Assembly: GCF_022654015.1 (NCBI RefSeq)
Contig: NZ_CP073063.1
Coordinates: 2,046,001-2,110,000, forward strand
Direction of reading: 5' to 3'
Origin: Brevundimonas diminuta
GTDB taxonomy: Bacteria > Pseudomonadota > Alphaproteobacteria > Caulobacterales > Caulobacteraceae
Length of the DNA: 64,000 nucleotides
Made by a program: the position numbers and the translations under genes. Numbering within the stretch: position 1 is the stretch's first letter; each line of letters begins with the position of its first letter. Of the stretch, positions 19,004 to 27,404 are shown piece by piece. The notes under the pieces are model-generated. The model was not told where the DNA came from, did no database searches, and saw only the letters and a list, made by a program, of their open reading frames with translations.

Positions 19004-19025
19004 GCGGATGGCTGGGGAACTAGGA
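19004..19025. repeat. attL core (22 bp), tRNA-Gln 3' remnant
   Basis: These 22 bases match 61712-61733 exactly; the flanking bases differ on both sides. Seventeen of them (19009-19025) equal the 3' end of tRNA-Gln including CCA. This is the tRNA end displaced by integration. Confidence 0.92.
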
Positions 19026-19088
19026 TTTCCAGATTTTGCCCGAAACACCTTTAAAAACAACGCCCGAACCGAAGTTGAGAGACGAAGT

Positions 19089-19107
19089 TTGTAGTGACCT
19101 TGTAGCG
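19089..19107 (+). promoter_or_regulatory. candidate integrase arm-type sites, left
   Basis: Two direct copies of TTGTAGYG (19089-19096 and 19100-19107), 11 bp apart, lie about 65 bp inside attL. Two more copies in the same direction lie about 60-80 bp inside attR. The symmetric placement fits arm-binding sites of a tyrosine integrase. Confidence 0.6.
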
Positions 19108-19141
19108 GTTTTGATGGGGTGCGCAAGCAGTTCCCGGCCAC

Positions 19142-19957
19142 TCAATGCCGGTCAGACCTATCCGGTGGATCGGCTATCCCCATTACCTGCATAAAGCGAA
19201 GGTCGTCTAACTCGCGCTTCGCTTGCTGTGCACTGCGTCCAAACTTGAGCGCATCATCGAAGCTGAAGTTGCTGCCCGCCGCCATTTGCTGACGAACGTT
19301 CCAGAGATCGTACAGCAGGCTTTTCAAGATCGGTGGGATCACGCCTAACTTGTAAAGCTGGGTAACGGAGACGAGCACTATCGGCGATGATACCGCGCAC
19401 GATTCAGCAAGCAGGCTGAGGCTCTTTTCGAGGTCGGTCCACGCCCAAAGCACTGCGGATGGTGGATGGATTTTCGCCAGCGTTTCCAGTTCGTCGTGCC
19501 CTATGCCAAAGTCCTGATTGAGCCTCGATATCTCCCGCTGGCGCCTCCTCGCTTCCCTAGCGCTGGAATCTCGGTCGACTGGGATCGACCTCTCGACGAC
19601 GTTAGGCTCAGCGGGTTCGCTTTGCGCATTATCCGAAGATGCGTTGTCAGTGGGTGGCACATCCTGCGGATCAAGTTGGGGGACGCCATCGCCCTCTATG
19701 CCTGCGGCGATAGCCTTCTTTTCGAGGTCATCCATGTTGACCTTCACGCCCATGCCTTCAGCCGCACGGACACGTTTCAAAAGGTCGCTGATCGGCGCGT
19801 GAAATTTCTTCAGGCCATAACCAATCAACACCGGCCAAACGATCACGGCCAGCAAAGCGGTGATCGCGACGATCAGCGCAGTTACCTCGGTCAGTAGCGA
19901 CGGGTCGGGCATGTCCGGCGTCGGCGGCACATTGGTGATGGTGGTAACGTCTGGCAT
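19142..19957 (-). CDS. single-pass membrane protein, hypothetical
   Basis: The 271-residue protein has one long hydrophobic helix near residues 20-48 (ALIVAITALLAVIVWPVLIG), a charged linker rich in Asp, Glu, Pro and Ser, then a C-terminal helical domain with PPSAVLWAWTDLEKSLSLLAE, reminiscent of DUF4145-like domains. A GGGGAG ribosome site precedes the ATG. It is the last gene of a leftward cluster at the left end of the prophage, so it may be a lysogeny-expressed gene. Function unknown. Confidence 0.72.
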   Translation of the reverse strand: MPDVTTITNVPPTPDMPDPSLLTEVTALIVAITALLAVIVWPVLIGYGLKKFHAPISDLLKRVRAAEGMGVKVNMDDLEKKAIAAGIEGDGVPQLDPQDVPPTDNASSDNAQSEPAEPNVVERSIPVDRDSSAREARRRQREISRLNQDFGIGHDELETLAKIHPPSAVLWAWTDLEKSLSLLAESCAVSSPIVLVSVTQLYKLGVIPPILKSLLYDLWNVRQQMAAGSNFSFDDALKFGRSAQQAKRELDDLRFMQVMGIADPPDRSDRH

Positions 19958-20010
19958 GGCTGAACTCCCCGCCGTCTCATGGCACGGGAAAGCCCATCAA
20001 CCAACGGTGT

Positions 20011-20172
20011 TTAAGCCGTCACGTAGACCATCTCACCCATGTAGGTGACGTAGTCGGCTCCGCCGTTCGTAGTCACCCATTGCTTGCCAGCAGGCGGGTG
20101 CGGTTGTTCCGCAAAATCAGCACGTGGCTTCACGCCCCAGCCGAACCCAAAGCCGAACTCGATCTCCAACAT
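20011..20172 (-). CDS. 53-residue hypothetical protein
   Basis: A short frame reads MLEIEFGFGWGVKPRADF and ends MGEMVYVTA. Its ATG overlaps the TGA of the spike-base-like gene as TGATG, which argues for real translational coupling. It has no signal peptide or membrane segment. The aromatic, beta-like composition suits a small structural or cap protein, but I know no family for it. Confidence 0.6.
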   Translation of the reverse strand: MLEIEFGFGFGWGVKPRADFAEQPHPPAGKQWVTTNGGADYVTYMGEMVYVTA

Positions 20173-20453
20173 CAGTCTAGAAAACCGACGATCCCGCTGG
20201 CGGTCGATGCGGGTAGAACACGGCGTGTCAGGACTGGGACAGTCTCCCCGGCCAGCACCGCGAGGGTGATGGTCTGACCGTCTTCATTCTTCGCAGGAAG
20301 AAAGACGAGGTTGCCCGCGCCATTGCAGCGCACCGCCTTAACATACTCGGGCAGATCGGCGTTGGCCGGGGTGATGTTGATGGCGCGTCCAGCGGGCGTG
20401 TTGAGCTTGGCGAACTGCCCCGCGTAGGGGTCTTTCTTGGGATCATAAGGCAT
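20172..20453 (-). CDS. spike base protein, GTA rcc01079-like
   Basis: The 93-residue protein begins MPYDPKKDPYAGQFAKLNTP and runs through NITPANADLPEYVKAV, GNLVFLPA, AGETVPVLTRRVLPASTASG. From memory this pattern (DPYAG, ITPsd-adLp, aG..lPv...rV..t.sTA) matches the small spike base proteins of gene transfer agents and related phages, which seat head or tail spikes. The start ATG at 20453 is chosen because the frame upstream crosses the divergent control region. It is transcribed away from the RNA polymerase gene. Confidence 0.6.
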   Translation of the reverse strand: MPYDPKKDPYAGQFAKLNTPAGRAINITPANADLPEYVKAVRCNGAGNLVFLPAKNEDGQTITLAVLAGETVPVLTRRVLPASTASGIVGFLD

Positions 20454-20458
20454 AGAGC

Positions 20459-20512
20459 TATTTAGCGTCGGCGCGTGACAAGCCAGTCGTCCCCTCCTCA
20501 TCCTGCTAAATA
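20459..20512. promoter_or_regulatory. divergent control region with two TAAATA motifs
   Basis: The 63-bp gap between the spike-base gene and the RNA polymerase gene holds GCTAAATA on each strand: 20459-20464 (minus) and 20507-20512 (plus). Each sits within 12 bases of a start codon. No Shine-Dalgarno precedes the polymerase ATG, so a transcript starting here would be nearly leaderless. The same motif recurs at other phage gene starts. Confidence 0.45.
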
Positions 20513-20516
20513 ATGG

Positions 20517-22934
20517 ATGAAGAGTGAGACATTCAGAGACCGCCTCCAACGTCAGATCGCGTTGGAACAGGAAAGCCGCGCCCTCGGCGCCGAACGCTAC
20601 CGCAGCAGCCGCCCTATGCCGTGGCGCAATGATCCCAGCGCCGCCGATGAGGAGGCCGATCTGCCGCCCGGCCGTCAGCTTCTACGCCTCGCTCTCAAAC
20701 CAACGGCGGACGCGATCCGAGAATTCACCGACCGCGTGAATCATGGCGGCGGCGCCCGAACTCCGGAGTCCTCCCACATCCTCAACGAACTGGGCGCTGA
20801 AGAAGCCGCCTACCTGATCGGCCGTGTGGTCCTCAGTGCGACCGTCGAACAGAAGAAGCTCACCGCTACCGCCATCGCAGTAGCGGACGCGCTCATCGAA
20901 CATATTCAGATGGCGCGGCTCACGAAGGTGAACCGTCATGCCGCAAAAGGTGTGCTGCGCAATCAGCAGACCGGCGTTCGCAGCAGCAAGAAGCGCCGCG
21001 CGATCCAGCACATCTTCGAAAGATTGGGCGTGGATCGGACCTTCCCGCTCGCCACCCGCATTCGCACCGGCGTCAAAGCCATCGAACTCTTCTGTGACGC
21101 CACCGGCCTGTTCGTCATCGAGAGCCGGGGCCTTCAAACCAAATATGTCCGCCCGACTGAGGCGGTCCACCAATGGCTAGAGCAGCAGCACGCCCGGTGC
21201 GAACTGCTCGAACCGATCAACCTTCCGATGATCATGCCGCCGCGCCGTTGGACCAGTCCGTTCAAAGGCGGATACGTGACGCGCACGCCCGGCACTAGGC
21301 TCGTGAAACAGTCCAACGCCGCATACCACGAAGACCTCCGTCACCAGATGATGAACGCCGTCTATGACGCGGTGAACTCGATCCAAGAGACGGCGTGGCG
21401 GATCAACACCCCAATCCTGAACATCATCCGCGAAATCTGGGATGGCGGAGGGGTGCTGGGCGGTCTTCCCGCTCGTGAACCGGAGACCCTGCCCGGTCGT
21501 CCTGACGATTACGATATCAACGAGGAAGCGAAAAAGCGCTGGAAGCGTGACGCCGCTGATGTTCACGACCGAAACTCAAAGCTGGTGAGCGCCCGTCTGG
21601 CGATGAGCCAAAGGTTATGGGTTGGAGCGAAGTTCGCATCAGAAGAGGCGATCTACTTCCCTCACAGCCTCGACTTCCGGGGCCGCGTCTATCCCCTCGC
21701 AACAGGCGGGCCGCATCCGCAGGGCGATGATGTCGCCAAAGCTCTTCTGACATTCGCAGAGGGCCATCCGATCACCGACGCGGGCGCCCACTGGCTGGCC
21801 GTCCACCTCGCCGGTCTGTTCGGCCACGACAAGATCAGCTTCGAAGAGCGCGTCGATTGGGTGTTCGCCAATGAGGCGGCGATCCTAGATAGCGCCGCCG
21901 ATCCGCTCGACGGTCAGCGTTTCTGGGCCACGGCCGACAGCCCGTTCATGGCGCTTGCCGCGTGCATGGAATGGGCGGGATACGTCCGTGAAGGCGCCGA
22001 CTTCATCAGCCATCTGCCGGTCGCACTGGATGGATCGAACTCCGGCCTTCAGCATTTCAGCGCCCTGCTCCGCGACCCCATCGGCGCCGCAGCCGTAAAC
22101 CTCGAACCTTCCGACCGGCCCAGAGATATCTACGCGGATGTCGCCGCCCTTGTGCAGGCGCAGGTTGACCAGTCCTCTGATCCAATCGCGGCCATCTGGC
22201 GCGGCAAGGTCAACCGCAAGACGGCCAAACGTCCGGTCATGACCTACGTCTACAGCGCGACGCGCTACGGCTTCCACGACATGATCTTCCAGACGCTTCG
22301 CGAACTGGACGCTGAAGGCCCTTATCTCGACGGCGACAACTACGCCGCCTCACTCTTTCTCAGCGGCGCGATGTGGGAAGGCCTGCAAAACACCGTAGTA
22401 GCCGCGTCGAGCGCAATGGACTGGCTCCGCAGCGTGTCGCGGATCGTCACCTCCGCTGGCCTTCCTCTGCGTTGGACCACACCCACCGGCCTGCCCGTCC
22501 TTCAGAGCTACTACAGCCGCAAATCCGGGTCGGTGAATGTCACCCACAAGGGCAAGGTCTTCAGACTTCAGGTGAAGAACGAGACTAAACGCCTCGACAG
22601 CCGCCGTCAGGCCAACGGCATCAGCCCAAACTTCATCCACGCGATGGACGCCAGCCACCTCATGAGTGTGGCGAACCGCTGCCACGATAACGGCATCAGG
22701 GCGCTCGCCGTCGTCCATGACAGTTTCGCGGTCCATGCCGCCCGTGCCTTCGAACTCGGCACAATCCTGCGGGAGACCTTCGTCGATCTCTATCAGACGA
22801 ACTGGCTTGAGGTGCTTCGTGACGAGATCGCCGAACAACTTCCCCCGGAGATCGCCGTGACCCTGCCCCCGGTCCCCGCGCTGGGAAGCTTCGACATCAA
22901 CCGCGTCCTCTCCTCCCAATATCTCTTCGCCTAG
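20517..22934 (+). CDS. T7-like single-subunit RNA polymerase
   Basis: The 805-residue protein is a phage DNA-directed RNA polymerase. The N terminus (RLQRQIALEQESRALGAERY) parallels T7 RNAP. Catalytic residues are all present: Asp505 in LDGSNSGLQHFSALLRD, Lys571 and Tyr579 in KRPVMTYVYSATRYGF, and Asp735 in VVHDSFAVH, corresponding to T7 D537, K631, Y639 and D812. It should transcribe the late genes from its own promoters. It lies directly upstream of the head genes, as in phiKMV-type phages rather than T7. T7 RNAP is 883 residues, so this is a somewhat compact form. Confidence 0.97.
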   Translation: MKSETFRDRLQRQIALEQESRALGAERYRSSRPMPWRNDPSAADEEADLPPGRQLLRLALKPTADAIREFTDRVNHGGGARTPESSHILNELGAEEAAYLIGRVVLSATVEQKKLTATAIAVADALIEHIQMARLTKVNRHAAKGVLRNQQTGVRSSKKRRAIQHIFERLGVDRTFPLATRIRTGVKAIELFCDATGLFVIESRGLQTKYVRPTEAVHQWLEQQHARCELLEPINLPMIMPPRRWTSPFKGGYVTRTPGTRLVKQSNAAYHEDLRHQMMNAVYDAVNSIQETAWRINTPILNIIREIWDGGGVLGGLPAREPETLPGRPDDYDINEEAKKRWKRDAADVHDRNSKLVSARLAMSQRLWVGAKFASEEAIYFPHSLDFRGRVYPLATGGPHPQGDDVAKALLTFAEGHPITDAGAHWLAVHLAGLFGHDKISFEERVDWVFANEAAILDSAADPLDGQRFWATADSPFMALAACMEWAGYVREGADFISHLPVALDGSNSGLQHFSALLRDPIGAAAVNLEPSDRPRDIYADVAALVQAQVDQSSDPIAAIWRGKVNRKTAKRPVMTYVYSATRYGFHDMIFQTLRELDAEGPYLDGDNYAASLFLSGAMWEGLQNTVVAASSAMDWLRSVSRIVTSAGLPLRWTTPTGLPVLQSYYSRKSGSVNVTHKGKVFRLQVKNETKRLDSRRQANGISPNFIHAMDASHLMSVANRCHDNGIRALAVVHDSFAVHAARAFELGTILRETFVDLYQTNWLEVLRDEIAEQLPPEIAVTLPPVPALGSFDINRVLSSQYLFA

Positions 22935-22978
22935 ATCGCTGCATCAAGCCCAATATTCCCGTTACGCACCTATTGAAT

Positions 22979-23263
22979 ATGTTTCCTATCTCTCTCATTC
23001 GCGGCTCCGTCCGCCAGCGCAGTCGGGTCAGCGTCCTTCGCGAACCGGCTTTCGCTCAACTCGCACGTCTTCAAGACGTGGACCCCGCTGACCAGATCAG
23101 CGCGGTCTTTCTCGCTGCCACCGTTATGGCTGAAGCCGTAGGCCTAGACCCCTATGAGGAAGTCTCCCGTTCGAAACGAATGATGGCTGACGCTGAGGCC
23201 CCCCACACAGTCCATGTGCAGGCGATCCGCGATTACGCCGTGAATGAGTTGAGGCGCGCATGA
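22979..23263 (+). CDS. small phage protein, hypothetical
   Basis: About 94 residues beginning MFPISLIRGSVRQRSRVS. The middle (ISAVFLAATVMAEAVGLDPYEEVSRSKRMM) is helical. A TTG at 22973 would add two residues. The stop overlaps the next ATG. A CTGCATCA leader motif lies 40 bases upstream. I do not recognise the family; the position between polymerase and portal is where small unknown genes sit in related podophages. Confidence 0.65.
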   Translation: MFPISLIRGSVRQRSRVSVLREPAFAQLARLQDVDPADQISAVFLAATVMAEAVGLDPYEEVSRSKRMMADAEAPHTVHVQAIRDYAVNELRRA

Positions 23264-23475
23264 GCCGCCATCAGCCAGTCGCGCACGGCGCGAGGGACCG
23301 CTTTCCCACCAACGTCCCGGACCTTCTGAAGCACCTCGACACACTGTGTCCTGAGCCGTCAGTTCGCCCCGACCAACCCATCGAAAAAATCATGTTCGAG
23401 GCCGGACGCCGCGACCTCGTGCATCAACTGCGTCGAGAGTTTGAACGGTCAGTCCAGCGCCCCGACTCCATCTGA
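23260..23475 (+). CDS. small phage protein, hypothetical
   Basis: A 71-residue protein (MSRHQPVAHGARDRFPTNV...) whose ATG overlaps the previous stop by 4 bases and whose stop overlaps the ribosome site of the next gene. It contains IEKIMFEAGRRDLVHQLRREFE, a charged amphipathic helix seen in small phage proteins located before the portal gene. No further function can be assigned. Confidence 0.65.
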   Translation: MSRHQPVAHGARDRFPTNVPDLLKHLDTLCPEPSVRPDQPIEKIMFEAGRRDLVHQLRREFERSVQRPDSI

Positions 23476-23486
23476 GGAGACGCGCT

Positions 23487-23804
23487 ATCTGTATCGTCAG
23501 TAAACCCAAGGTCGTTCAGCCAACCGCTGCGACCGACAAAGACCCAGCGATCCTTCGCAACCCGTGGCTTGATGGCCTCGACCCGATCATCCGCGCCCGT
23601 CAGGGCGGCGTGAAATCGCTGACGATCCGTCGCGGCGCCGGGACTGCGAACGTCACCCCGACCGATCCCCTCGCGCCGGTCAATCCGCCCGCAGGCGGAG
23701 CATCGACCACCTCTCGCGATGTCCAGCTTGGACAGTCGTTGAGCCGCCTCCCCGGCACGCTTGGGCTGGCCGGAAAAGCCCTCTCATTGAAAGCAAAACA
23801 ATAA
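23487..23804 (+). CDS. small virion-associated protein, ATC start
   Basis: The frame is open from before 23487 to 23804, but has no ATG, GTG or TTG until 23610. A GAGGAG ribosome site (23474-23479) sits 7 bases before ATC at 23487, which would give MCIVSKPKVVQPTAATDKDP. 'MC.....KP' openings are common in the small protein just before the portal in T7-like and P22-like phages. The 105-residue product is Pro/Ala-rich and ends in a basic tail. The likely alternative, a 64-residue product from GTG at 23610, has no ribosome site. Confidence 0.6.
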   Translation: MCIVSKPKVVQPTAATDKDPAILRNPWLDGLDPIIRARQGGVKSLTIRRGAGTANVTPTDPLAPVNPPAGGASTTSRDVQLGQSLSRLPGTLGLAGKALSLKAKQ

Positions 23805-23807
23805 CGC

Positions 23808-25316
23808 ATGAAGACCGCAGCAGCGCGTTTCAGCGCGCTGTCTGTCGCTCGCACATCCGTTCTGGATAAGGCGCGCCAAGCCGCGCGCCTGACTATCCCC
23901 GGCCTCGTTCCAGAGGTGGGCCAGAACGAACACTACACCTCGACCCAACCCTATCAGAGCGTCGGCGCGAACGGTTTGAGATCGCTGGCCGCCCGCCTTC
24001 ACTCCACCCTATTTCCGGTCTCGGTCCCCTTCTTCCGCTTGGAGTTGGATGCCTTTGCCGCAGCCAGTCTTCAGACCGACAAGGCCAAGACCGACGCCCT
24101 CCTTTCGCAGGTCAGTGAGTCGACCGCCGCACTCATGGAGGAGCGGAATGTCAGACCGATCATGGCGGAGGTGCTTCGCCAACTGATCGTTGCCGGAAAC
24201 GTCGTCGTCTACTTCCCCCTCGACGGCATACCGAAGCTGTATCGGCTGGATCAGTTCGTCATCAAACGCGACGCCTACGGCCAGTGGGTCGATATCGTCG
24301 TGCAGGAGAAGGTCTATCCCTCGACCCTGTCGGACGAAATCCGCGCCCTGATCGGCGTGAAGATCGACCCGGACAAATCGGAACGGCAAGTCGATCTCTA
24401 CACCGTCGTTGAAAAGCGCGACGGGACTGTCACCCACTGGCAGGAGATCGAAGGCAAGCGCCTCCCCGGCACCGAAGGCCGTGCGCCTGAAGACAAGTCG
24501 GGCTGGTTGGCGCCGCGCTGGCTCGCCGTTCCCGGTTCAGACTACGGACGCGGCCACGTCACCGAATACATGGGCGACCTGATGTCGCTCGAAGACCTCT
24601 ATCAATCGACGGTTCAGATGGCGGCGCTCGCCAGCCGCACCATCTTCACGATTGATCCCAACTCGACCGCCGATCCGGCAGAGTTTGCAGCCGCAAGCTC
24701 GGGCGATGTCATCCTCGGTCGTGAAGAGGACTTCGGCACTCTCGGCCTGAACAAGAGCCAAGATTTTGGCTTCGTCGTCACCGTGGCGGACAAGACAGAA
24801 GACCGCGTCAATCGCGGCTTCCTCGTCCAGAACTTCCGCAACGCAGAGCGGGTCACGGCTGAAGAAATCCGCGCCTCGTCAGAGGAGTTGGAAAACACCT
24901 TGGGTGGCACGTTCAGCGTGCTGGCAAGCGAGCTTCAGAAGCCCATCGCGACCCGTTATCTCTATATCGCCGCGCAACAGCGTCGCATCCCGGATGTCCC
25001 CGACGCTATCAAGCCGAAGATACTCACCGGCCTTGCCGCACTGGGTCGCGCCGCTGAGGTGAACCGTCTGCGGAACTTCATCTCCGACGCCACTGCGATG
25101 CTGTCGAACCCGACCGTCGCGCAGGAATTCAACATCACCAATTTGCTGACCCGATTGGGCGTCGAACACGGCGTTCTTGGCTTGGACGCTCTTCTGAAAT
25201 CGGATGAGCAAAAGGCGCAGGAACAGCAGCAAGCCATGATGGCGCAGGCCACCCAAGCGGCGGCTCCCGGCTTCATGGACGCGGCAATGAAAGCCGCAAC
25301 AGACCAACCCTCTTAA
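23808..25316 (+). CDS. portal protein (T7 gp8-like head-tail connector)
   Basis: The 502-residue protein has the podovirus portal start ARTSVLDKARQAARLTIPGLVP and ANGLRSLAARLHSTLFPVSVPFFRL. T7 gp8 is 536 residues. It forms the dodecameric ring at the capsid vertex through which DNA is packed and ejected. The C terminus is Gln/Ala-rich and likely disordered. The ATG follows the previous gene by 3 bases and the scaffold gene starts 8 bases after the stop. Confidence 0.94.
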   Translation: MKTAAARFSALSVARTSVLDKARQAARLTIPGLVPEVGQNEHYTSTQPYQSVGANGLRSLAARLHSTLFPVSVPFFRLELDAFAAASLQTDKAKTDALLSQVSESTAALMEERNVRPIMAEVLRQLIVAGNVVVYFPLDGIPKLYRLDQFVIKRDAYGQWVDIVVQEKVYPSTLSDEIRALIGVKIDPDKSERQVDLYTVVEKRDGTVTHWQEIEGKRLPGTEGRAPEDKSGWLAPRWLAVPGSDYGRGHVTEYMGDLMSLEDLYQSTVQMAALASRTIFTIDPNSTADPAEFAAASSGDVILGREEDFGTLGLNKSQDFGFVVTVADKTEDRVNRGFLVQNFRNAERVTAEEIRASSEELENTLGGTFSVLASELQKPIATRYLYIAAQQRRIPDVPDAIKPKILTGLAALGRAAEVNRLRNFISDATAMLSNPTVAQEFNITNLLTRLGVEHGVLGLDALLKSDEQKAQEQQQAMMAQATQAAAPGFMDAAMKAATDQPS

Positions 25317-25324
25317 GGATTTGA

Positions 25325-26140
25325 ATGACAACAGAGACCCCGGCCATTGAGGCCGAAAATATCGATCTCCCGGCCAGCGCCCTCCCCGAGGGTGTGACGG
25401 CCGACGAATACCGCGCCAGCCTCGATAAGACCGAAGCGACTACCGAAACCGCCAAGGCCGCGCGCCCCGCGCACATTCCAGAAAAGTTTTGGGACGCCGA
25501 CAAGGGCGAGATCAAAACCGATGATCTGGTCAAATCCTACGCCGAGTTGGAACAGAAGTTCTCCGGTGCGAAAAAGGACGACGACAAGCCGCTCGACCTC
25601 AAGATTGAGAAGGCGGATGGCGAGGCACAAGCGGAAGCAAATCCGATCACGACGGCTTTCGAAGCCTTCGCGCAGACCTACGCCGAAACGAATGGCGCGC
25701 CGGGTGAAGACGCCATCGCCAAGATCGAGAAACTTGGCGTCCCCAAGACCATCATTCAGACCTACATGGACGGCCTTGCCGCGCTGGGTCGTGAACAATC
25801 CGCGAGCATCTTTGCCGCAGCCGGTGATGAGCAGACGCTAGATGCCGCGATGGCATGGGGCGAGAACTGCCTCTCTGATGAAGACCGCGCAGCCTATAAT
25901 GCGCTGGTCGATAATCCTGCCACTCAGCGCCAAGGCGTCGAATGGCTGGTCGGCCGGTTCAAAGCCGCGCAGCCAAATGAGGGCAACTTCGTGCAGGGCC
26001 AGAGCGGCGCCGCGACAGGTGACGTTTTCCGCTCTCGTGCGGAAATGATCAACGCCATGAAATCGGACAAGTATCAGACCGACACCGCCTATCAGCGCGA
26101 GGTCGCAGAGAAAGCCGAACGCTCGATTGCGAACTGGTAA
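25325..26140 (+). CDS. scaffolding protein (T7 gp9-like)
   Basis: The 271-residue protein is acidic and helical, with an N-terminal disordered part and the signature AHIPEKFWDADKGEIKTDDLVKSY, which is typical of T7-like scaffold or capsid assembly proteins. It should guide prohead assembly with the capsid protein and leave before maturation. It lies between portal and capsid genes, as gene 9 does in T7. Confidence 0.9.
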   Translation: MTTETPAIEAENIDLPASALPEGVTADEYRASLDKTEATTETAKAARPAHIPEKFWDADKGEIKTDDLVKSYAELEQKFSGAKKDDDKPLDLKIEKADGEAQAEANPITTAFEAFAQTYAETNGAPGEDAIAKIEKLGVPKTIIQTYMDGLAALGREQSASIFAAAGDEQTLDAAMAWGENCLSDEDRAAYNALVDNPATQRQGVEWLVGRFKAAQPNEGNFVQGQSGAATGDVFRSRAEMINAMKSDKYQTDTAYQREVAEKAERSIANW

Positions 26141-26384
26141 AACCGGCTCGCATCCCGTGCCCCTAAGACCTAGCCCGCCGCGTCATCGTGACCGGACGGC
26201 CGGGCCGCTCTGATCCAGCGCAACGCGATCTGACCGTCCTTACGGGCGCCGGTGAAAGCCCGGCTCAACCCCTATCCCAAAATCCAACGGATCGATCCGG
26301 CTGCGATGAGGCCGGTAACTCGATAACCTCGCTCGCCAGCGGACTCCGAATGATCGGGAACTCAACCCTAATCAAAGGAGCCTA
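26141..26384 (+). other. 244-bp leader upstream of capsid gene
   Basis: No convincing gene. A 65-codon frame (26188-26385) has poor composition and no ribosome site. The stretch is rich in short GC inverted repeats and ends in AAAGGAG just before the capsid ATG. In T7 the strong phi10 promoter sits here. I see no T7-like promoter copy. It may hold the late promoter or a stabilising leader. Confidence 0.4.
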
Positions 26385-27338
26385 ATGGCTAACTCTATCC
26401 CCTCGAATCCCGGCTTTAAGGCCGGTGGCGCAGCCGGTAACACCGCGCTGTTGCTCGAAATCTTTGGTGGCGAAATCCAAGCCGCCTACGAGCGCATGAC
26501 GATCATGCGCGACAAGCACCGCATCTTCAAACTGGAGAACGGTAAGACCCTGCGCTTCCCGCGTGTTGGCCGTGCAACTGCCAGCTACCACACGCCGGGC
26601 ACTGAAATCCTCGGCAAGCAGATCGACCACGATGAGATCGTTCTGTCGTCCGACGACAAGCTGATCTCGGACGTGTTCGTTGCCGACATCCACGAAATCC
26701 TGAACCACTTCGACGTTCGCGGCGAATACACCCGCCAACTGGCTGAAGCCCTTGCGGTCCAGTTCGACCAGAACGTCATGCGCGCCGTCATCAAAGCTGC
26801 TCGCACGAACGACCTTCTGGGCGGTCCGGTCGCCAAGCCGGTGCAAGTCGCCGGTCTCGATACCGACGTGACCAAGCTGTTCGCAGCCGTCTCGACCGCA
26901 AAGCAAACGCTGGATGAGAATTTCGTCCGCGTTGACCAAGTCCCCGTCTACGCCCTGTTCAAGACCGCCGCTTGGTATCTGATGGCGCAGTCGGACAAGA
27001 ACCTGAACCGCGACTACAACGGTGGCGACGCTTCGATCCGCAATCACACGCTGACGACTATCGACGGTGTTCAGATTCTGAAATCGAACCTGTGCCCGTG
27101 GGTCAATGACTCGGCCAACTCCAATATCCCGACGCGCTACCGCCAGAACATGGCGACGACCGTTGGTGCTGTCTGGACTCCTGATGCGGTTGCGACCGCT
27201 GAAGTCCAAGCGATGTCGGTTCAAACCGAAGAGCAGATCAGCAAGCAAGGCACGCTGATCCTCGCTCGCCAGATGAGCGGCTCGGATACGTTCCGCGCCT
27301 CGAATGCGGTCGAACTGCGCACCGGCGCACCGGCCTAA
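26385..27338 (+). CDS. major capsid protein (T7 gp10-like)
   Basis: The 317-residue protein has the N terminus NTALLLEIFGGEIQAAYE and RATASYHTPGTEILG, both typical of T7-group major capsids with the HK97 fold. T7 gp10A is 345 residues. AAAGGAG lies 6 bases before the ATG. A transcription terminator follows, as after gene 10 in T7. No frameshift extension is evident at the 3' end. Confidence 0.95.
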   Translation: MANSIPSNPGFKAGGAAGNTALLLEIFGGEIQAAYERMTIMRDKHRIFKLENGKTLRFPRVGRATASYHTPGTEILGKQIDHDEIVLSSDDKLISDVFVADIHEILNHFDVRGEYTRQLAEALAVQFDQNVMRAVIKAARTNDLLGGPVAKPVQVAGLDTDVTKLFAAVSTAKQTLDENFVRVDQVPVYALFKTAAWYLMAQSDKNLNRDYNGGDASIRNHTLTTIDGVQILKSNLCPWVNDSANSNIPTRYRQNMATTVGAVWTPDAVATAEVQAMSVQTEEQISKQGTLILARQMSGSDTFRASNAVELRTGAPA

Positions 27339-27353
27339 GCCGACCAAAACGAA

Positions 27354-27384
27354 GGCCTCGATCTCCGGATCGGGGCCTTTTTTT
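27354..27384 (+). terminator. terminator downstream of capsid gene
   Basis: A 9-bp stem (GGCCTCGAT / ATCGGGGCC, one G-T pair) with loop CTCCGG is followed by seven T. It lies 16 bases after the capsid stop. T7 has its phage-polymerase terminator (T-phi) in the same place. Confidence 0.92.
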
Positions 27385-27404
27385 CACTTCAACCAAGGAG
27401 GCCG

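Noticed and set aside
19009..19025. Separate tRNA pseudogene at the left end
   Set aside because: Only the last 17 bases of tRNA-Gln are present, as expected for attL; there is no independent tRNA.
26188..26385. 65-codon frame before the capsid gene
   Set aside because: Composition is not protein-like, there is no ribosome site, and it runs into the capsid ribosome site.
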